DNA of 64,000 nucleotides from Achromobacter aloeverae (GCF_004121055.1 NZ_PYAL01000001.1:1426001-1490000); one strand, 5' to 3'; shown: positions 19,209-28,463, counted from the first letter of the stretch. Notes: generated by a model not told the origin, from the letters alone. Made by a program: numbers and translations.

Positions 19209-20852
19209 ATGGAAGCAATCGGGATCACCCTGGCGATGTTCGCCGCCGTGTTGGTCAGCGGCATGGTGGTCCGGGTGCTACCGGTGCCCGTGCCCCTGCC
19301 GCTGGTGCAGATCGCCCTGGGCGCGCTGATCTCCATCTTCTCCAATCACGGCGTGCGGCTCGATCCGGAAGTCTTCTTCCTGCTGTTCCTGCCGCCCTTG
19401 CTGTTTCTCGACGGATGGCGCATTCCGAAGGAAGGCGTCCTGCGCGACAAGTACTCCATCCTTGAACTGGCGTTCGGGCTGGTATTCATCACGGTGCTGG
19501 GCGTCGGCTATTTCATCCACTGGATGATCCCGGCCATGCCCTTGCCCGTGGCCTTCGCGCTGGCGGCCATCGTATCGCCCACCGATCCCGTGGCGGTATC
19601 GGCCATCACGCAGCGCGTCACCATCCCCAAGCGCATCCTGCACGTACTGGAAGGCGAGTCCCTGCTGAACGACGCCAGCGGCCTGGTCGCCTTCCGCTTC
19701 GCCGTCATGGCGGCCGTATCGGGCAGCTTCTCGCTGGGATCGGCGGCGCTGTCCTTCCTGTGGGTGGCCATCGGCGGCCTGGCCACCGGCGCCATCTTCA
19801 CGATACTGGTCACCGCGGCCAAGAACCTGTTCACCCGCAACTTCGGCGAAGAGCCCGGCTCCGAAATCCTGCTGAGCCTGATCATTCCCTTCGGCGCCTA
19901 CGAGCTGGCCGAACACATCGGCGCCTCGGGCATTCTTGCGGCGGTCGCCGCCGGCGTGGCCATGAGCTATGTGGAATTGTCCGGCAGGGCCATGGCCATC
20001 ACGCGCATTCAGCGCAACGCCGTCTGGAACATGCTGCAGTTCACGCTCAACGGCATCATGTTCGTGCTGCTGGGCGAACAGCTGCCGGCCATTTTCAATG
20101 GCGCGGTAAGCGTGGTGATGGACACGGGGCATATGAATCCCTGGTGGTTGCTGGTCTACGCGGTGGCCATCAACGTGGCGCTGGCGGCATTGCGCTTCGG
20201 CTGGGTATGGCTGTCGCTGGCCATCGGCCGCCGGATCGCCGCGCGCCGGGGCGCCCAGGCGCCGCAGCCCAGCATACGGCTGCTGCTGGCGGTATCGCTG
20301 GCCGGCGTGCGCGGCGCCATCACGCTGGCGGGCGTGCTGACGCTGCCCTTCGTCGTGGACAGCGGCGAACCGTTTCCGGCACGCGACCTTGCCATTTTCC
20401 TGGCAGCCACCGTGATCATCGTTTCCCTGATCACCGCCAGCATCGGCCTGCCGCGCCTCTTGCAGGGATTGGAGGTGCCCGAGGAGGCGGAGCATCATCG
20501 CCAGGAGGACCTGGCCAATGCGGCGGCGCGCGAGGCCGCGCTGAAAAGCATAGAGGCCACGGCGCACGCGCTGGCGGTCAAGAACCCGCAGGCCGACCCC
20601 ACCGTCTATACGGAGATCGCCACCCGCCTCATGAACACCCTCCGGCAACGCACCGCCGGGGGCCTGGACCAGGACGTCGAGCCGGAAATCGTCAAGCAGC
20701 ACCAGGCAATAGAACGGCAGATGCGGCTCGCCGCGCTGGCGGCATCGCGCAACGAGATCTATCGCCTGGCACGCCATGGGACGCTGTCGGACGAAATGGC
20801 GCGCGACATGGTCAAGGGGATAGACTTGCAGGAAGCGCGCCTGCGGACCTGA
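19209..20852 (+). CDS. Na+/H+ antiporter, CPA1 family (NhaP/YjcE-like)
   Basis: 547 residues. Twelve or so membrane helices with CPA1 landmarks: LFLDGWRIPK, AIVSPTDPVAVSAI (ion-binding TDP), LEGESLLNDASGLVAFRFAV and the later GVRGAITLAGVLTLP. A cytosolic C-terminal domain of about 130 residues, rich in charged helices, follows residue 415. It exchanges sodium (possibly potassium) for protons at the inner membrane. The start has SD AAGGGAAG. It lies next to the aspartate decarboxylation operon, which also consumes protons, so a shared role in pH homeostasis is possible but inferred. Confidence 0.92.
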   Translation: MEAIGITLAMFAAVLVSGMVVRVLPVPVPLPLVQIALGALISIFSNHGVRLDPEVFFLLFLPPLLFLDGWRIPKEGVLRDKYSILELAFGLVFITVLGVGYFIHWMIPAMPLPVAFALAAIVSPTDPVAVSAITQRVTIPKRILHVLEGESLLNDASGLVAFRFAVMAAVSGSFSLGSAALSFLWVAIGGLATGAIFTILVTAAKNLFTRNFGEEPGSEILLSLIIPFGAYELAEHIGASGILAAVAAGVAMSYVELSGRAMAITRIQRNAVWNMLQFTLNGIMFVLLGEQLPAIFNGAVSVVMDTGHMNPWWLLVYAVAINVALAALRFGWVWLSLAIGRRIAARRGAQAPQPSIRLLLAVSLAGVRGAITLAGVLTLPFVVDSGEPFPARDLAIFLAATVIIVSLITASIGLPRLLQGLEVPEEAEHHRQEDLANAAAREAALKSIEATAHALAVKNPQADPTVYTEIATRLMNTLRQRTAGGLDQDVEPEIVKQHQAIERQMRLAALAASRNEIYRLARHGTLSDEMARDMVKGIDLQEARLRT

Positions 20853-20900
20853 CGGCCTGGCCGCTCGGCGGCCTGGCGGTCCAACCCCGGTCCAGGCGAT

Positions 20901-21875
20901 TTACTCGACCTTGATCCCGGCGTCGCGTATCAGCTTGCCCCACTTGGCATGTTCGCCCTGGATCACTTGCGCGTATGCCTGCGGCGTCCCGCCGATCGGT
21001 TCGTTGCCTTCGGCCAGCAGGCGATCCTGGACATCCTTGCGCGCCACCACGGCATTGACGGCGGCATTCACCGCCGCCACCACGTCGGCCGGCAGGCCCG
21101 CCGGTCCGACCAGGCCCAGCCACGTCGTCGCCTCGAAGCCGGGATAGCCCTGCTCGGCGACCGTCGGCACGTCGGGCAAGCCGGCCAGGCGGCGCGTTGA
21201 CGTCACCGCCAGCGCGCGTATTTTCCTGGCCAGCAATTGCGGCATCACCGAGGCCGCGCTGCCGAAGTAGGTATCCACCTGGCCGCCCAGCAGGTCGGTC
21301 ATGGCCGGCCCCGCTCCCTTGTAGGGCACCTGCATCATGTCGATGCCCGCCGCGCGCACCAGCATTTCGCCGGCCAGGTGGCCGACCGTGCCCAGGCCGG
21401 CCTGGGCGACGGTGTACTTGCCCGGCTGGCGCTTGGCGGCCTGGACGAGGTCGGCCAATCCCTTGAAGGGGGATTCGTTGCGCACCACCAGCACCACGGG
21501 TTGCGCGCAGACCTCGACGATGGGCGTCAGGTCCTTCAGCGGGTCGAAGGGCATGCTGGCGTACAGCGCCGGATTGATCGCCATGTTCGAGGTTTGCGCC
21601 ATGGCCAGCGTATAACCGTCGGGACGGGCCTTGGAGACCTGGTCCAGCCCGATATTGCCCGCCGCGCCGGGCCGGTTGTCGACGATCACCTGCCACTTGT
21701 CCAGCACGGCCAGCTTCTCGGCCACCAGGCGCGACACCGTATCGGTGCCGCCGCCCGGCGGAAAAGGCACGACCAGCTTGATGGGCGACCGGGGCCAGTC
21801 CGCGGCCAGCGCCCGGGTCCATGCGGGCATGAGCGCGGCAGCCGCGGCGGCCTGCAGAAAATAACGTCGGTCCAT
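20901..21875 (-). CDS. Bug-family (TctC) periplasmic solute receptor
   Basis: 324 residues from the ATG at 21875 with GGAGA SD. Signal sequence MDRRYFLQAAAAAALMPAWT with a RR pair (Tat-like). Mature protein has Bug hallmarks: IKLVVPFPPGGGTDTVSRL, the VDNRPGAAGNIG segment, VPYKGAGPAMTDLLGGQVD and a late LAVTSTRRLAGLPDVPTVAEQG. Bug proteins bind carboxylates or amides and feed TctAB transporters or signal only. No TctAB is adjacent. Third gene of an operon with a hydroxyacid dehydrogenase and an RraA-like aldolase, so the ligand is probably a hydroxy- or oxo-acid (inference). Confidence 0.92.
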   Translation of the reverse strand: MDRRYFLQAAAAAALMPAWTRALAADWPRSPIKLVVPFPPGGGTDTVSRLVAEKLAVLDKWQVIVDNRPGAAGNIGLDQVSKARPDGYTLAMAQTSNMAINPALYASMPFDPLKDLTPIVEVCAQPVVLVVRNESPFKGLADLVQAAKRQPGKYTVAQAGLGTVGHLAGEMLVRAAGIDMMQVPYKGAGPAMTDLLGGQVDTYFGSAASVMPQLLARKIRALAVTSTRRLAGLPDVPTVAEQGYPGFEATTWLGLVGPAGLPADVVAAVNAAVNAVVARKDVQDRLLAEGNEPIGGTPQAYAQVIQGEHAKWGKLIRDAGIKVE

Positions 21876-21941
21876 GGGGTTCTCCTCTCCTGTTGTTATC
21901 GTGATGGCGCGCCGGGGACTGTTGCCCCGACGGCAGGGCAA

Positions 21942-22028
21942 TACCTGGTCTTCTACCTGGCGTCGTGCCTGGCGTTGTACCCGGGTCTTGTACCTGGTCC
22001 TGTACCTGGTCCTGTACGTGGTCCTGCA
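21942..22028. repeat. Intergenic 12-bp tandem repeat (about seven units)
   Basis: Seven imperfect copies of TACCTGGTCCTG fill the gap between the Bug gene and the RraA-like gene. One unit is 13 bases long; the three units nearest 22000 are almost identical. It is not in frame with either gene. The repeat sits just upstream of the Bug gene on its coding strand, where a change in copy number would alter spacing within the operon. Confidence 0.8.
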
Positions 22029-22045
22029 CGCGCCCGGCTAGCTGA

Positions 22046-22747
22046 TCAAACCGGCAAACCCTTGGCGCGCAGCACGGCATCGAAGCGCTCCGGGTCGGCG
22101 GTCCCCGTGCGATTCGTCTCCCGTATCCTGGCCTCCTTCTCCAGATGGGCGCGCGTGCGGGCCAGGATTTCGGCGGCCTCTTCCGCGCGCACGGCGATCA
22201 CGCCGTCGGCATCGGCGACGATGAGATCGCCCGGCAGCACCGCCATGCCCGCGCAACTGATAGGCACATTGATCTCGCCCGGCCCATCCTTGGTCGGGCC
22301 CCGATGCGTATGGCCGCGCGCCCAGATGGGCATGCCGTCCTCGGCCCACTCCACCAGGTCGCGCACCGCGCCGTCGATCACCAGGCCTGCCAGCTTGCGC
22401 GCCACGCAGGTGGTCCGCATCAGGCCGCCAACCAGGGCCTGGGTCAGGTCGCCGCCACCGTCGATGACCAGCACGTCGCCAGGCTGCACCATCATCAGGG
22501 CCTTGTGGATCATCAGATTGTCGCCAGGACGCACGCGCACCGTGAAGGCGGGGCCGCAGATGGTCGTATCCAGGCGGGCATGGTATTGCCGCAATCCCAA
22601 AGTGCCGGCGTTGCGGCTCATGGAGTCGCCGATGGCCGCGGCCGGCAGGCCCTGGAAGCCCTGCACGACATCGGCCGCCGGGCCGGCGGCGCGCGGGTTG
22701 ATGCGGTAGCCGGCTGGCCAGGCGGATTGAGCGGATGTATTCGTCAT
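22046..22747 (-). CDS. RraA-like / 4-hydroxy-4-methyl-2-oxoglutarate aldolase family protein
   Basis: 233 residues from the second ATG at 22747 (GGAG upstream). The HMG/CHA aldolase family carries a Mg-binding G...R-D signature; here KLAGLVIDGAVRDL provides it. Other family marks: AIGDSMSRNAGT, GPAFTVRVRPGDN, GDVLVIDGGGD and the late GDLIVADADGVIAV. It cleaves oxo-acids to pyruvate or oxaloacetate. The mate genes (hydroxyacid dehydrogenase upstream, Bug receptor downstream) fit use of an exogenous hydroxy- or oxo-dicarboxylate. True RraA RNase-inhibitor function is less likely at this length and context. Confidence 0.85.
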   Translation of the reverse strand: MTNTSAQSAWPAGYRINPRAAGPAADVVQGFQGLPAAAIGDSMSRNAGTLGLRQYHARLDTTICGPAFTVRVRPGDNLMIHKALMMVQPGDVLVIDGGGDLTQALVGGLMRTTCVARKLAGLVIDGAVRDLVEWAEDGMPIWARGHTHRGPTKDGPGEINVPISCAGMAVLPGDLIVADADGVIAVRAEEAAEILARTRAHLEKEARIRETNRTGTADPERFDAVLRAKGLPV

Positions 22748-22811
22748 GAGTCGCTCCTGCGAGTTCGAGGACAAGAAGGGAAACAGCTAGGAAATGGCTT
22801 CAGGGCGGACT

Positions 22812-23807
22812 TCAAGGTGCGGGCGCCGGCCCGCGCGACAGGACCGCCGCGTTCACGCACGCCGCGGCGTCGGCGGGCGTTCCGCGCAGCCATCCGAGCG
22901 CGTTGCGCGCGGCGCCGGACGCCATCGCCGCCAGCGCGGCCGGCGTCGACCCGCCCACATGCGGCGTCAGCACGACATTGTGCAACTGGGCCAGGGCATT
23001 GCCGGCGGGTAGCGGTTCGACGGCCATGGTGTCGAGCCCGGCGGCGTGGAGGTGTCCATCCCGCAGCGCGCGCACCAGCGCGGCCTCATCCACCACCTCG
23101 CCCCGCGCGGTGTTCAGCAATATCGCGCCCTTGGGCAGGCGCGCCAGGCGTGCGCCGTCCAGCAGATGGCGCGTGTGGGCGTTCAAGGGCACGTGCAAGC
23201 TCAGCACGTCGCAATGCGGCAGCATGTCATCCAGCGCGTCCCACAACCGTACCTCCGGTACCGGGCTGGACTGGTCGCGCAAGGCGGGATCGTGGGCATG
23301 CACGCGCATCCCCAGGGCCAGGCACACGCGCGCCACCCGCTGCCCGACCTGGCCGAAGCCGACCAGACCCAGGGCGCGGCCGTGCAGTTCCACGCCATCC
23401 TGCGCGCGCGACCAGCGGCCGCCGCGCAATTCGCCGTCCATCCAGGGGATGCGCCGCGCCGCCGCGAGCAGGAGGCCCAGGGTCATTTCGGCGACGGACT
23501 GCGCATTGGCGCCGGGGGTCATGTACACCGGGATGCCCCGTTCGGTGCAAGCCGCCACGTCGATATTGCTGACGCCGACGCCGTGCTTGGACACCACCTT
23601 CAGCGTCGGGCAGGCGGCGATGGCCTGCGCGTCCAGGGCCACGGTGCGGGAAATGACGGCGTCCACGGGCTCGCTCGCCATGATGGCGCGCACGGCCCGG
23701 GCATCGTCGGCGTCGGGAAGGTAGATCACGCGCGCACCGGCGGCCTGCAGCAGGTCCACGCCGGCTTGCGCGAGCTTGGGCGCGGTGACGAAAACGGTAT
23801 GGGTCAT
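22812..23807 (-). CDS. D-2-hydroxyacid dehydrogenase (NAD-dependent)
   Basis: 331 residues of the D-isomer-specific 2-hydroxyacid dehydrogenase family (phosphoglycerate or glyoxylate dehydrogenase-like). Rossmann fold: LVGFGQVGQRVARVCLALG near 150; catalytic Arg in LLNTARGEVVDEAAL, Glu near 265 and His in LTPHVGGSTP. First gene of the operon with the RraA-like aldolase 64 bases downstream. The 292-base gap to the divergent LysR gene contains the presumed shared promoter. Substrate unknown. Confidence 0.88.
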   Translation of the reverse strand: MTHTVFVTAPKLAQAGVDLLQAAGARVIYLPDADDARAVRAIMASEPVDAVISRTVALDAQAIAACPTLKVVSKHGVGVSNIDVAACTERGIPVYMTPGANAQSVAEMTLGLLLAAARRIPWMDGELRGGRWSRAQDGVELHGRALGLVGFGQVGQRVARVCLALGMRVHAHDPALRDQSSPVPEVRLWDALDDMLPHCDVLSLHVPLNAHTRHLLDGARLARLPKGAILLNTARGEVVDEAALVRALRDGHLHAAGLDTMAVEPLPAGNALAQLHNVVLTPHVGGSTPAALAAMASGAARNALGWLRGTPADAAACVNAAVLSRGPAPAP

Positions 23808-24008
23808 CGGGATTCCAGGGTAGGGACGGCCGAGGGCGGGACGTCCTGTCCCAGGATGGGGGGCGTTGCGGGCAATGTCGTCTCCGTCTCGTTGTCGTTA
23901 TGCCGCCGTGGCGATCTCGTCGGCATGCCGGGCCGAGCTCGGACCCGTCGCGGCATCGAATGATTGTCGACGGCGGGAATTGATCCGGTCTACTGTAAAA
24001 TTTTTATC

Positions 24009-24033
24009 ATTTGAATTCTTTTAGCGATCAAAT
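24009..24033. promoter_or_regulatory. Candidate LysR operator between dehydrogenase operon and its LysR gene
   Basis: ATTTGA, thirteen bases, TCAAAT: a perfect 6-bp dyad in the only AT-rich segment (23995-24035) of the divergent intergenic region, about 70 bases before the LysR start. LysR proteins usually bind an interrupted dyad with a T-N11-A core. Confidence 0.45.
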
Positions 24034-24099
24034 TCCGGTCTCAAGGCGGCGCGGCCCCAGCGGGGTCCAGTCGCCGCGCAGGCCGCCGCGCTCATTTCC

Positions 24100-25008
24100 A
24101 TGGACCTGCGTGATCTCAAATACTTCGTCGCCCTGGCCCAGGCCGGGAATACGCGACGGGCGGCGGAGGTCGTGCACCGCTCCCAGCCCGCGCTGATCAA
24201 GGCCATCACTCGTTTAGAAGCCTCGCTGGGCGCGCGCCTGTTCGAGCGCGTGGGCCGGGGCCAGCGCTTGAGCGCGGCGGGCACGGCCCTGCTGGCGCGC
24301 GCCACCCCGCTGCTCAATGCCGCGGACGCGGTCCGCGATGAAGTGGCCGCCCTGGGCCAGGGCACGGCCGGCATCGTGCGGCTGGGCTGCGGGCCGCTGG
24401 GCGCCGAATACCTGCTGCCGACCATCTCACGGCTGCTGTTGCAGGAAGCGCCCGACGTGCAGCTCAAGCTGTTGATCCGCATGAACTACGAATCGCGCAT
24501 CGAACTGCGCGAAGGCAACCTGGACCTGGTGCTGGGTTTCGTGCCCGACGAGGACGACGCCGAATTCGTCTACGACACGCTGCTGGAGGACATCGTCGTG
24601 GTGGCCGCGGGCGCCGGGCATCCCATGCTGCAGGCACGCGGGCCGGTCACTCTGGAGCGGATGGCGCGCTATCGCTGGGCCCTGCCCAACGTCAGCGTGG
24701 CCAGCCGCGTCTGGCTGGACCAGGTCTTCCAGTCGCGCGGGCTGGCGTCGCCGCTGACGCAGATCGAGACCAATTCCATTCCGCTGATTCCCCGCGTCAT
24801 CGCGGACACGCACCTGCTCAGCTTCGTATCGCGCCGCACCATCCAGGCCAGCCACGGCCGCCTGCGTGAAATCCCCCTTGCGGCGACGACGCTGGTGCGC
24901 AATTTCGGCCTGACCTACCCGAAGGATGTCAGCCTTTCGCCAGCGGCGGAAAAAATGGTCGGGCTGCTGCGCGAGCATGGGCAGGCGCTGTTCCATAAAA
25001 TGGATTGA
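24100..25008 (+). CDS. LysR-family transcriptional regulator
   Basis: 302 residues. N-terminal winged helix (DLRDLKYFVALAQAGNTRRA, AEVVHRSQPALIKAITRLEA) and a periplasmic-binding-like effector domain from about residue 90. Divergent from the hydroxyacid dehydrogenase, RraA and Bug operon, which it probably controls in response to a pathway acid. The dyad at 24009-24033 is the obvious candidate site. Confidence 0.92.
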   Translation: MDLRDLKYFVALAQAGNTRRAAEVVHRSQPALIKAITRLEASLGARLFERVGRGQRLSAAGTALLARATPLLNAADAVRDEVAALGQGTAGIVRLGCGPLGAEYLLPTISRLLLQEAPDVQLKLLIRMNYESRIELREGNLDLVLGFVPDEDDAEFVYDTLLEDIVVVAAGAGHPMLQARGPVTLERMARYRWALPNVSVASRVWLDQVFQSRGLASPLTQIETNSIPLIPRVIADTHLLSFVSRRTIQASHGRLREIPLAATTLVRNFGLTYPKDVSLSPAAEKMVGLLREHGQALFHKMD

Positions 25009-25040
25009 CGCGCCGCGTTCGGCGCGGGGAAAAAGCCCAC

Positions 25041-25562
25041 ATGCCACCGGCCTCCAATTCGCTCGCCTGGGTCTTCGACGTCTTCGACGGCGAGGAAACC
25101 TACCTGCCCAAGTCCATGTTCGGCGCCCTGGCCGCCTATCTCGATGGGTTGCTGTGCCTGGTCGCCAGCGACCGCGACGAACCCTGGAACGGCCTGCTGG
25201 TCTGCACCTCGCAAGATCATCATGCGTCGCTCATGGCGGACCTGCCGGCCCTGCGCCAGCACCCGGTGCTGGGAAAATGGCTATACATCCCGGAAAATGA
25301 CCCGGACTTCGAGCACACCGCCCGCCAGGCGGCGTCGCTGGCACTCGCGCGCGACGAACGGATAGGCGTCGAACCCAGGCCGAAGCGGCGCGGCGGACGC
25401 TCGGTGCTTCCCAAGGCGCCAAGCGGCAAGGGCGCGGCCGCCACGCGGGGCGCGCGCACAGCGGACCGACTGCCGAAAGATCCCGATGACGATCGGAGCC
25501 AGGCATTGGACCCCTTTACCGGCAAGCGCGGAAAAGGAGCCAGGCCGCGCGGACGGCGATGA
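25041..25562 (+). CDS. Hypothetical protein with basic C-terminal tail
   Basis: 173 residues from the ATG at 25041, 32 bases after the LysR stop. Residues 1-110 form a compact domain (AWVFDVFDGEETYLPKSMFG, then AAYLDGLLCLVASDRDEPWN, HPVLGKWLYIPEND). The MFG...YLDG.LCLV pattern faintly resembles TfoX-N/YjbR-type domains. Residues 120-173 are low-complexity and rich in Arg/Lys/Gly (RPKRRGGRS, GKRGKGARPRGRR), which suggests nucleic-acid contact. No confident family. Codon pattern and composition match the neighbours, so I believe the gene is real. Confidence 0.65.
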   Translation: MPPASNSLAWVFDVFDGEETYLPKSMFGALAAYLDGLLCLVASDRDEPWNGLLVCTSQDHHASLMADLPALRQHPVLGKWLYIPENDPDFEHTARQAASLALARDERIGVEPRPKRRGGRSVLPKAPSGKGAAATRGARTADRLPKDPDDDRSQALDPFTGKRGKGARPRGRR

Positions 25563-25588
25563 GCGCGCGACGCAGCCTGCCGCGCTTC

Positions 25589-26053
25589 TCAACCAGCGCC
25601 GGACGGCTTGGCATGCCGGGCGAGGAACCGGTCCAGCTGCCCGGCGAACGCCCGGCTGTCCTGCTGCGAGTATGAGGAAGGACCGCCTGTCTCGACGCCC
25701 GCGCTGCGCAGTTGATCCATCACATCCCGCATCGTCAGGCGTTCCTGGATGTTTTCACGGGTGAACCAGTTGCCGCGCGGGTCCAGCACGTGGGCGTTCT
25801 TCTCGATGGCGGCGGCGGCCAGTGGAATATCGGCGGTGATGACGAGGTCCCCCGGCGCCGCCATCTCGATGATGCGGGCGTCCGCGACGTCGAATCCGGC
25901 CGGCACCTGCACCGCCTTGATATAAGGCGACGGCGGCGTGCGCAAGTACTGGTTCGCCACCAGCGTGACGCATATCTCGACGCGGCGCGCGGCGCGAAAC
26001 AGCATTTCCTTGACGACGCCCGGACAGGCGTCCGCGTCCACCAGCACCTGCAT
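25589..26053 (-). CDS. yaiI: YaiI/YqxD family protein (UPF0178)
   Basis: 154 residues from the ATG at 26053; a competing ATG three codons upstream has no room for an SD. Family landmarks: [29 protein letters not shown], then [20 protein letters not shown] and [16 protein letters not shown]. The acidic DADAC and [11 protein letters not shown] segments suggest a PIN-like nuclease fold; function is not established. Convergent with the basic hypothetical gene. Confidence 0.88.
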   Translation of the reverse strand: MQVLVDADACPGVVKEMLFRAARRVEICVTLVANQYLRTPPSPYIKAVQVPAGFDVADARIIEMAAPGDLVITADIPLAAAAIEKNAHVLDPRGNWFTRENIQERLTMRDVMDQLRSAGVETGGPSSYSQQDSRAFAGQLDRFLARHAKPSGAG

Positions 26054-26149
26054 GGCGTGCATTCCAACAGAAGAAGAGAACCCGGATATTACCGCCCACA
26101 TGCCTGTCGACGCCTAATACACGCCATCTCCGGCGGGTTCCTCCGGCGG

Positions 26150-27220
26150 CTACCCTGCGCGCCTGCGTCCCTTGAAGAACCGCCACATGAGCAAGGACGC
26201 ATTGGGCCCCTGCCGCGCATGGAAGCGCACGCGGCCATCGCCCCCGCTCCAGGCATGGCCCAGCCCAGGCACGGTGCACACGCTGACGACGGGTCCGCGC
26301 CGCGTGGGCGCATCCGTGCGCCTGTGGTGGCGCGCATTGCCGGCGGATTTTTCCTGGGCCACGGCGCTGTCGTCGACGTCCATGCCGTTGGCCCACGCCA
26401 GTTGCTCGAACAGCTGCCACCCGTTGCGCTTGTCGACCACCGTATCGTCCTCGCCCTGCACGATGATGGCGGGCATGCCGGGGAACCCCGCCCGCTCGGC
26501 CACCAGGGCCGCCATGGCCTGCTCCGGGGCCGCGTCCACGCCATGACGCATCACTCGCAAGCCTTGCCCGGCGTTGCGCGCGCTTCCCAAGGCGGCGCCC
26601 GAATGCATGCCCAGGGCGGCGAACAGGTCCGGATGCCGCAAGGCCACCAGCGCCGCCATGCTGGCGCCGGCGGACAGGCCGGCAATGTAGATGCGGGAAG
26701 GGTCCGCCTGGCTATCCGTCGCCGCCGCGGCCGCGATGCCCGCGATGGCGTCCGCTTCGGCGTAGCCATGCGCCGCATCCGGTTGGTACCAATGCCAGCA
26801 GCGGTTCTGCTGTCCACGTCGAGATTGCTGCGGATAGACCAGCAACACGCCCTCGCGGTCCGCGATGCGATGCATGCGCGTACCCACCGCGAAATCCCTG
26901 GCGGTCTGCTCGCATCCGTGCAGCATGACCAACACGGGGCAACCCTTGCGCAGCCCCGGCGGCGCATAGACGAAATAGGACAGGCGCACCGGCCATGCGC
27001 CCGGCGTGGGAGGCGTCCGGTACACGCGCGCCTTCCACGTCCCCGCGAAGGGAGCGGCATCGGCCTCATCCGGCCCGGCATCCCGCGGCGGCCTGCCCGC
27101 CGGCGGGCGCTTGCGCGCGACCTTGCCGGCTGCCGCCGGGCGTTCCGATGATGGCGTCATCAGGTCCTTGAACAGCGCGTGCGGCGCCAGGCGCCATGCC
27201 GTGCGCTGCCAGCGCGCCAT
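26150..27220 (-). CDS. PHB-depolymerase-family esterase (alpha/beta hydrolase)
   Basis: 356 residues from the ATG at 27220; the frame opens at an ATG at 27322, and neither start has a good SD. Features: oxyanion segment LVMLHGCEQTARDFA, nucleophile box GLSAGASMAALVAL, acid in IVQGEDDTVVDKRNG and His in VPGLGHAWSGGDG. These match the LpqC/PHB depolymerase family that cleaves polyesters or feruloyl/acyl esters. No clear signal peptide, so probably intracellular. A basic Pro/Ala-rich linker (about 20-55) precedes the catalytic domain. Confidence 0.85.
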   Translation of the reverse strand: MARWQRTAWRLAPHALFKDLMTPSSERPAAAGKVARKRPPAGRPPRDAGPDEADAAPFAGTWKARVYRTPPTPGAWPVRLSYFVYAPPGLRKGCPVLVMLHGCEQTARDFAVGTRMHRIADREGVLLVYPQQSRRGQQNRCWHWYQPDAAHGYAEADAIAGIAAAAATDSQADPSRIYIAGLSAGASMAALVALRHPDLFAALGMHSGAALGSARNAGQGLRVMRHGVDAAPEQAMAALVAERAGFPGMPAIIVQGEDDTVVDKRNGWQLFEQLAWANGMDVDDSAVAQEKSAGNARHHRRTDAPTRRGPVVSVCTVPGLGHAWSGGDGRVRFHARQGPNASLLMWRFFKGRRRAG

Positions 27221-27484
27221 CTTGCGAACGGCGGAGAAGAAGAGCACGGAGGATTTGTTTCGCGTCACGATCGACCTGCCGGCAGCATATTGGACCAGCC
27301 CATTAAATCGAATTTGCTGCAATGCAGCAACCGCGACTCACAAGATGTCACTCTTCCCGCGGATTGCCCCGACGGGGACGGGTGGTAGCGCGCGAGGACC
27401 GCTCGCAAGACAGGGTTCGAAGGGCACGCTGCGGGGCGAAGCGCGCCCGGGCGACAATAGCGGATTCCCCCCTTCCCGACCGCC

Positions 27485-28447
27485 ATGCCAAAACCCGAGA
27501 CATCCCTGACCGCGCGCATGCTCCCATGGGCCGCCCTGCTCCTGCCGTCGTTGTTCTGGGCGGGTAATTTCATCGCGGGCCGGGCGATGCGCGACGCCAT
27601 CACGCCGATGACGCTCGCCCTCGGCCGGTGGCTGATCGCGCTGGCGTGCCTGCTGCCTTTCGCCTGGCGCGGCCTGCGCCGGGATGCGCGGTGCTACCTG
27701 GCGCACCGCTGGCTGATCCTGGGCACCGCCGTGACGGGCGTGGCGGCGTTCAGCTCGCTGGTGTACGTCGGCCTGCATACCACCACCGCCAGCAATGGGC
27801 TGCTGCTCAATTCCCTGATTCCCCTGCTCATCGTGCTGGCGGGTGCGTTGTTCTACCGGCAAGGCCTGTCCGCCGGCCAGGCCGTGGGCCTGGCATTGTC
27901 CTTCGCGGGCGTGCTGACGCTGGTGCTGCAGGGCCAGTGGACGCACTGGCGGCAGGTGTCGCTGGTGCCCGGCGACGGCATCCTGCTGGTGGCGATGGTC
28001 TGCTTCGCGTTCTACACGCTATGGTTGCGGCAGTTGCCGGCGGAACTGGATCGCCTGGGCCTGACGGCCGCGCAGATCGCCATCGCCATCATCGTGCTGC
28101 TGCCCTTCTGGCTGGCCGAGCATGCGGCAGGCGCGCGCAGCACATGGACCCTCGCCAGCGGCGTGGCCCTGGTCTATGTGGGCCTGTTCCCGTCGGTGGG
28201 CGCCTACCTGCTCTACATGCGGGCCGTGCAACACTTCGGTCCCGCGCGCGCCGGCCTGAGCATCCACCTGATTCCCGTATTCGGCGTCGTGTTATCGGCC
28301 CTGGTGCTGCACGAACAGCTGCATACTTGGCATGCCGTCGGCATCGCCGCCATCGCGGCCGGCCTGGTCTGCTCGAACGTGGGGGTCGCCCCCCGCGCAG
28401 CGGCGCCGGCACGCCGCCAAACCCGGTCTCAACCCCATACCCGCTAA
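27485..28447 (+). CDS. EamA (DMT) family permease
   Basis: 320 residues with ten predicted membrane helices in two EamA repeats (first: LLLPSLFWAGNFIAGRAMRD; second starts near VPGDGILLVAMVCFAFYT and ends HLIPVFGVVLSALVLHE). RhaT/YdcZ-like metabolite exporter or importer; substrate unknown. No strong SD. The DUF1805 gene follows after 16 bases and is probably cotranscribed. Confidence 0.88.
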   Translation: MPKPETSLTARMLPWAALLLPSLFWAGNFIAGRAMRDAITPMTLALGRWLIALACLLPFAWRGLRRDARCYLAHRWLILGTAVTGVAAFSSLVYVGLHTTTASNGLLLNSLIPLLIVLAGALFYRQGLSAGQAVGLALSFAGVLTLVLQGQWTHWRQVSLVPGDGILLVAMVCFAFYTLWLRQLPAELDRLGLTAAQIAIAIIVLLPFWLAEHAAGARSTWTLASGVALVYVGLFPSVGAYLLYMRAVQHFGPARAGLSIHLIPVFGVVLSALVLHEQLHTWHAVGIAAIAAGLVCSNVGVAPRAAAPARRQTRSQPHTR

Positions 28448-28463
28448 TCCCCGAAGGACAACC

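Noticed and set aside
21942-22028. Possible CRISPR-like array
   Set aside because: Units are contiguous 12-mers without unique spacers and there are no cas genes.
20812-22080. 422-codon minus-strand frame including a QDQV-like repeat
   Set aside because: Out of frame with the Bug protein; the repeat is the intergenic 12-bp minisatellite read through.
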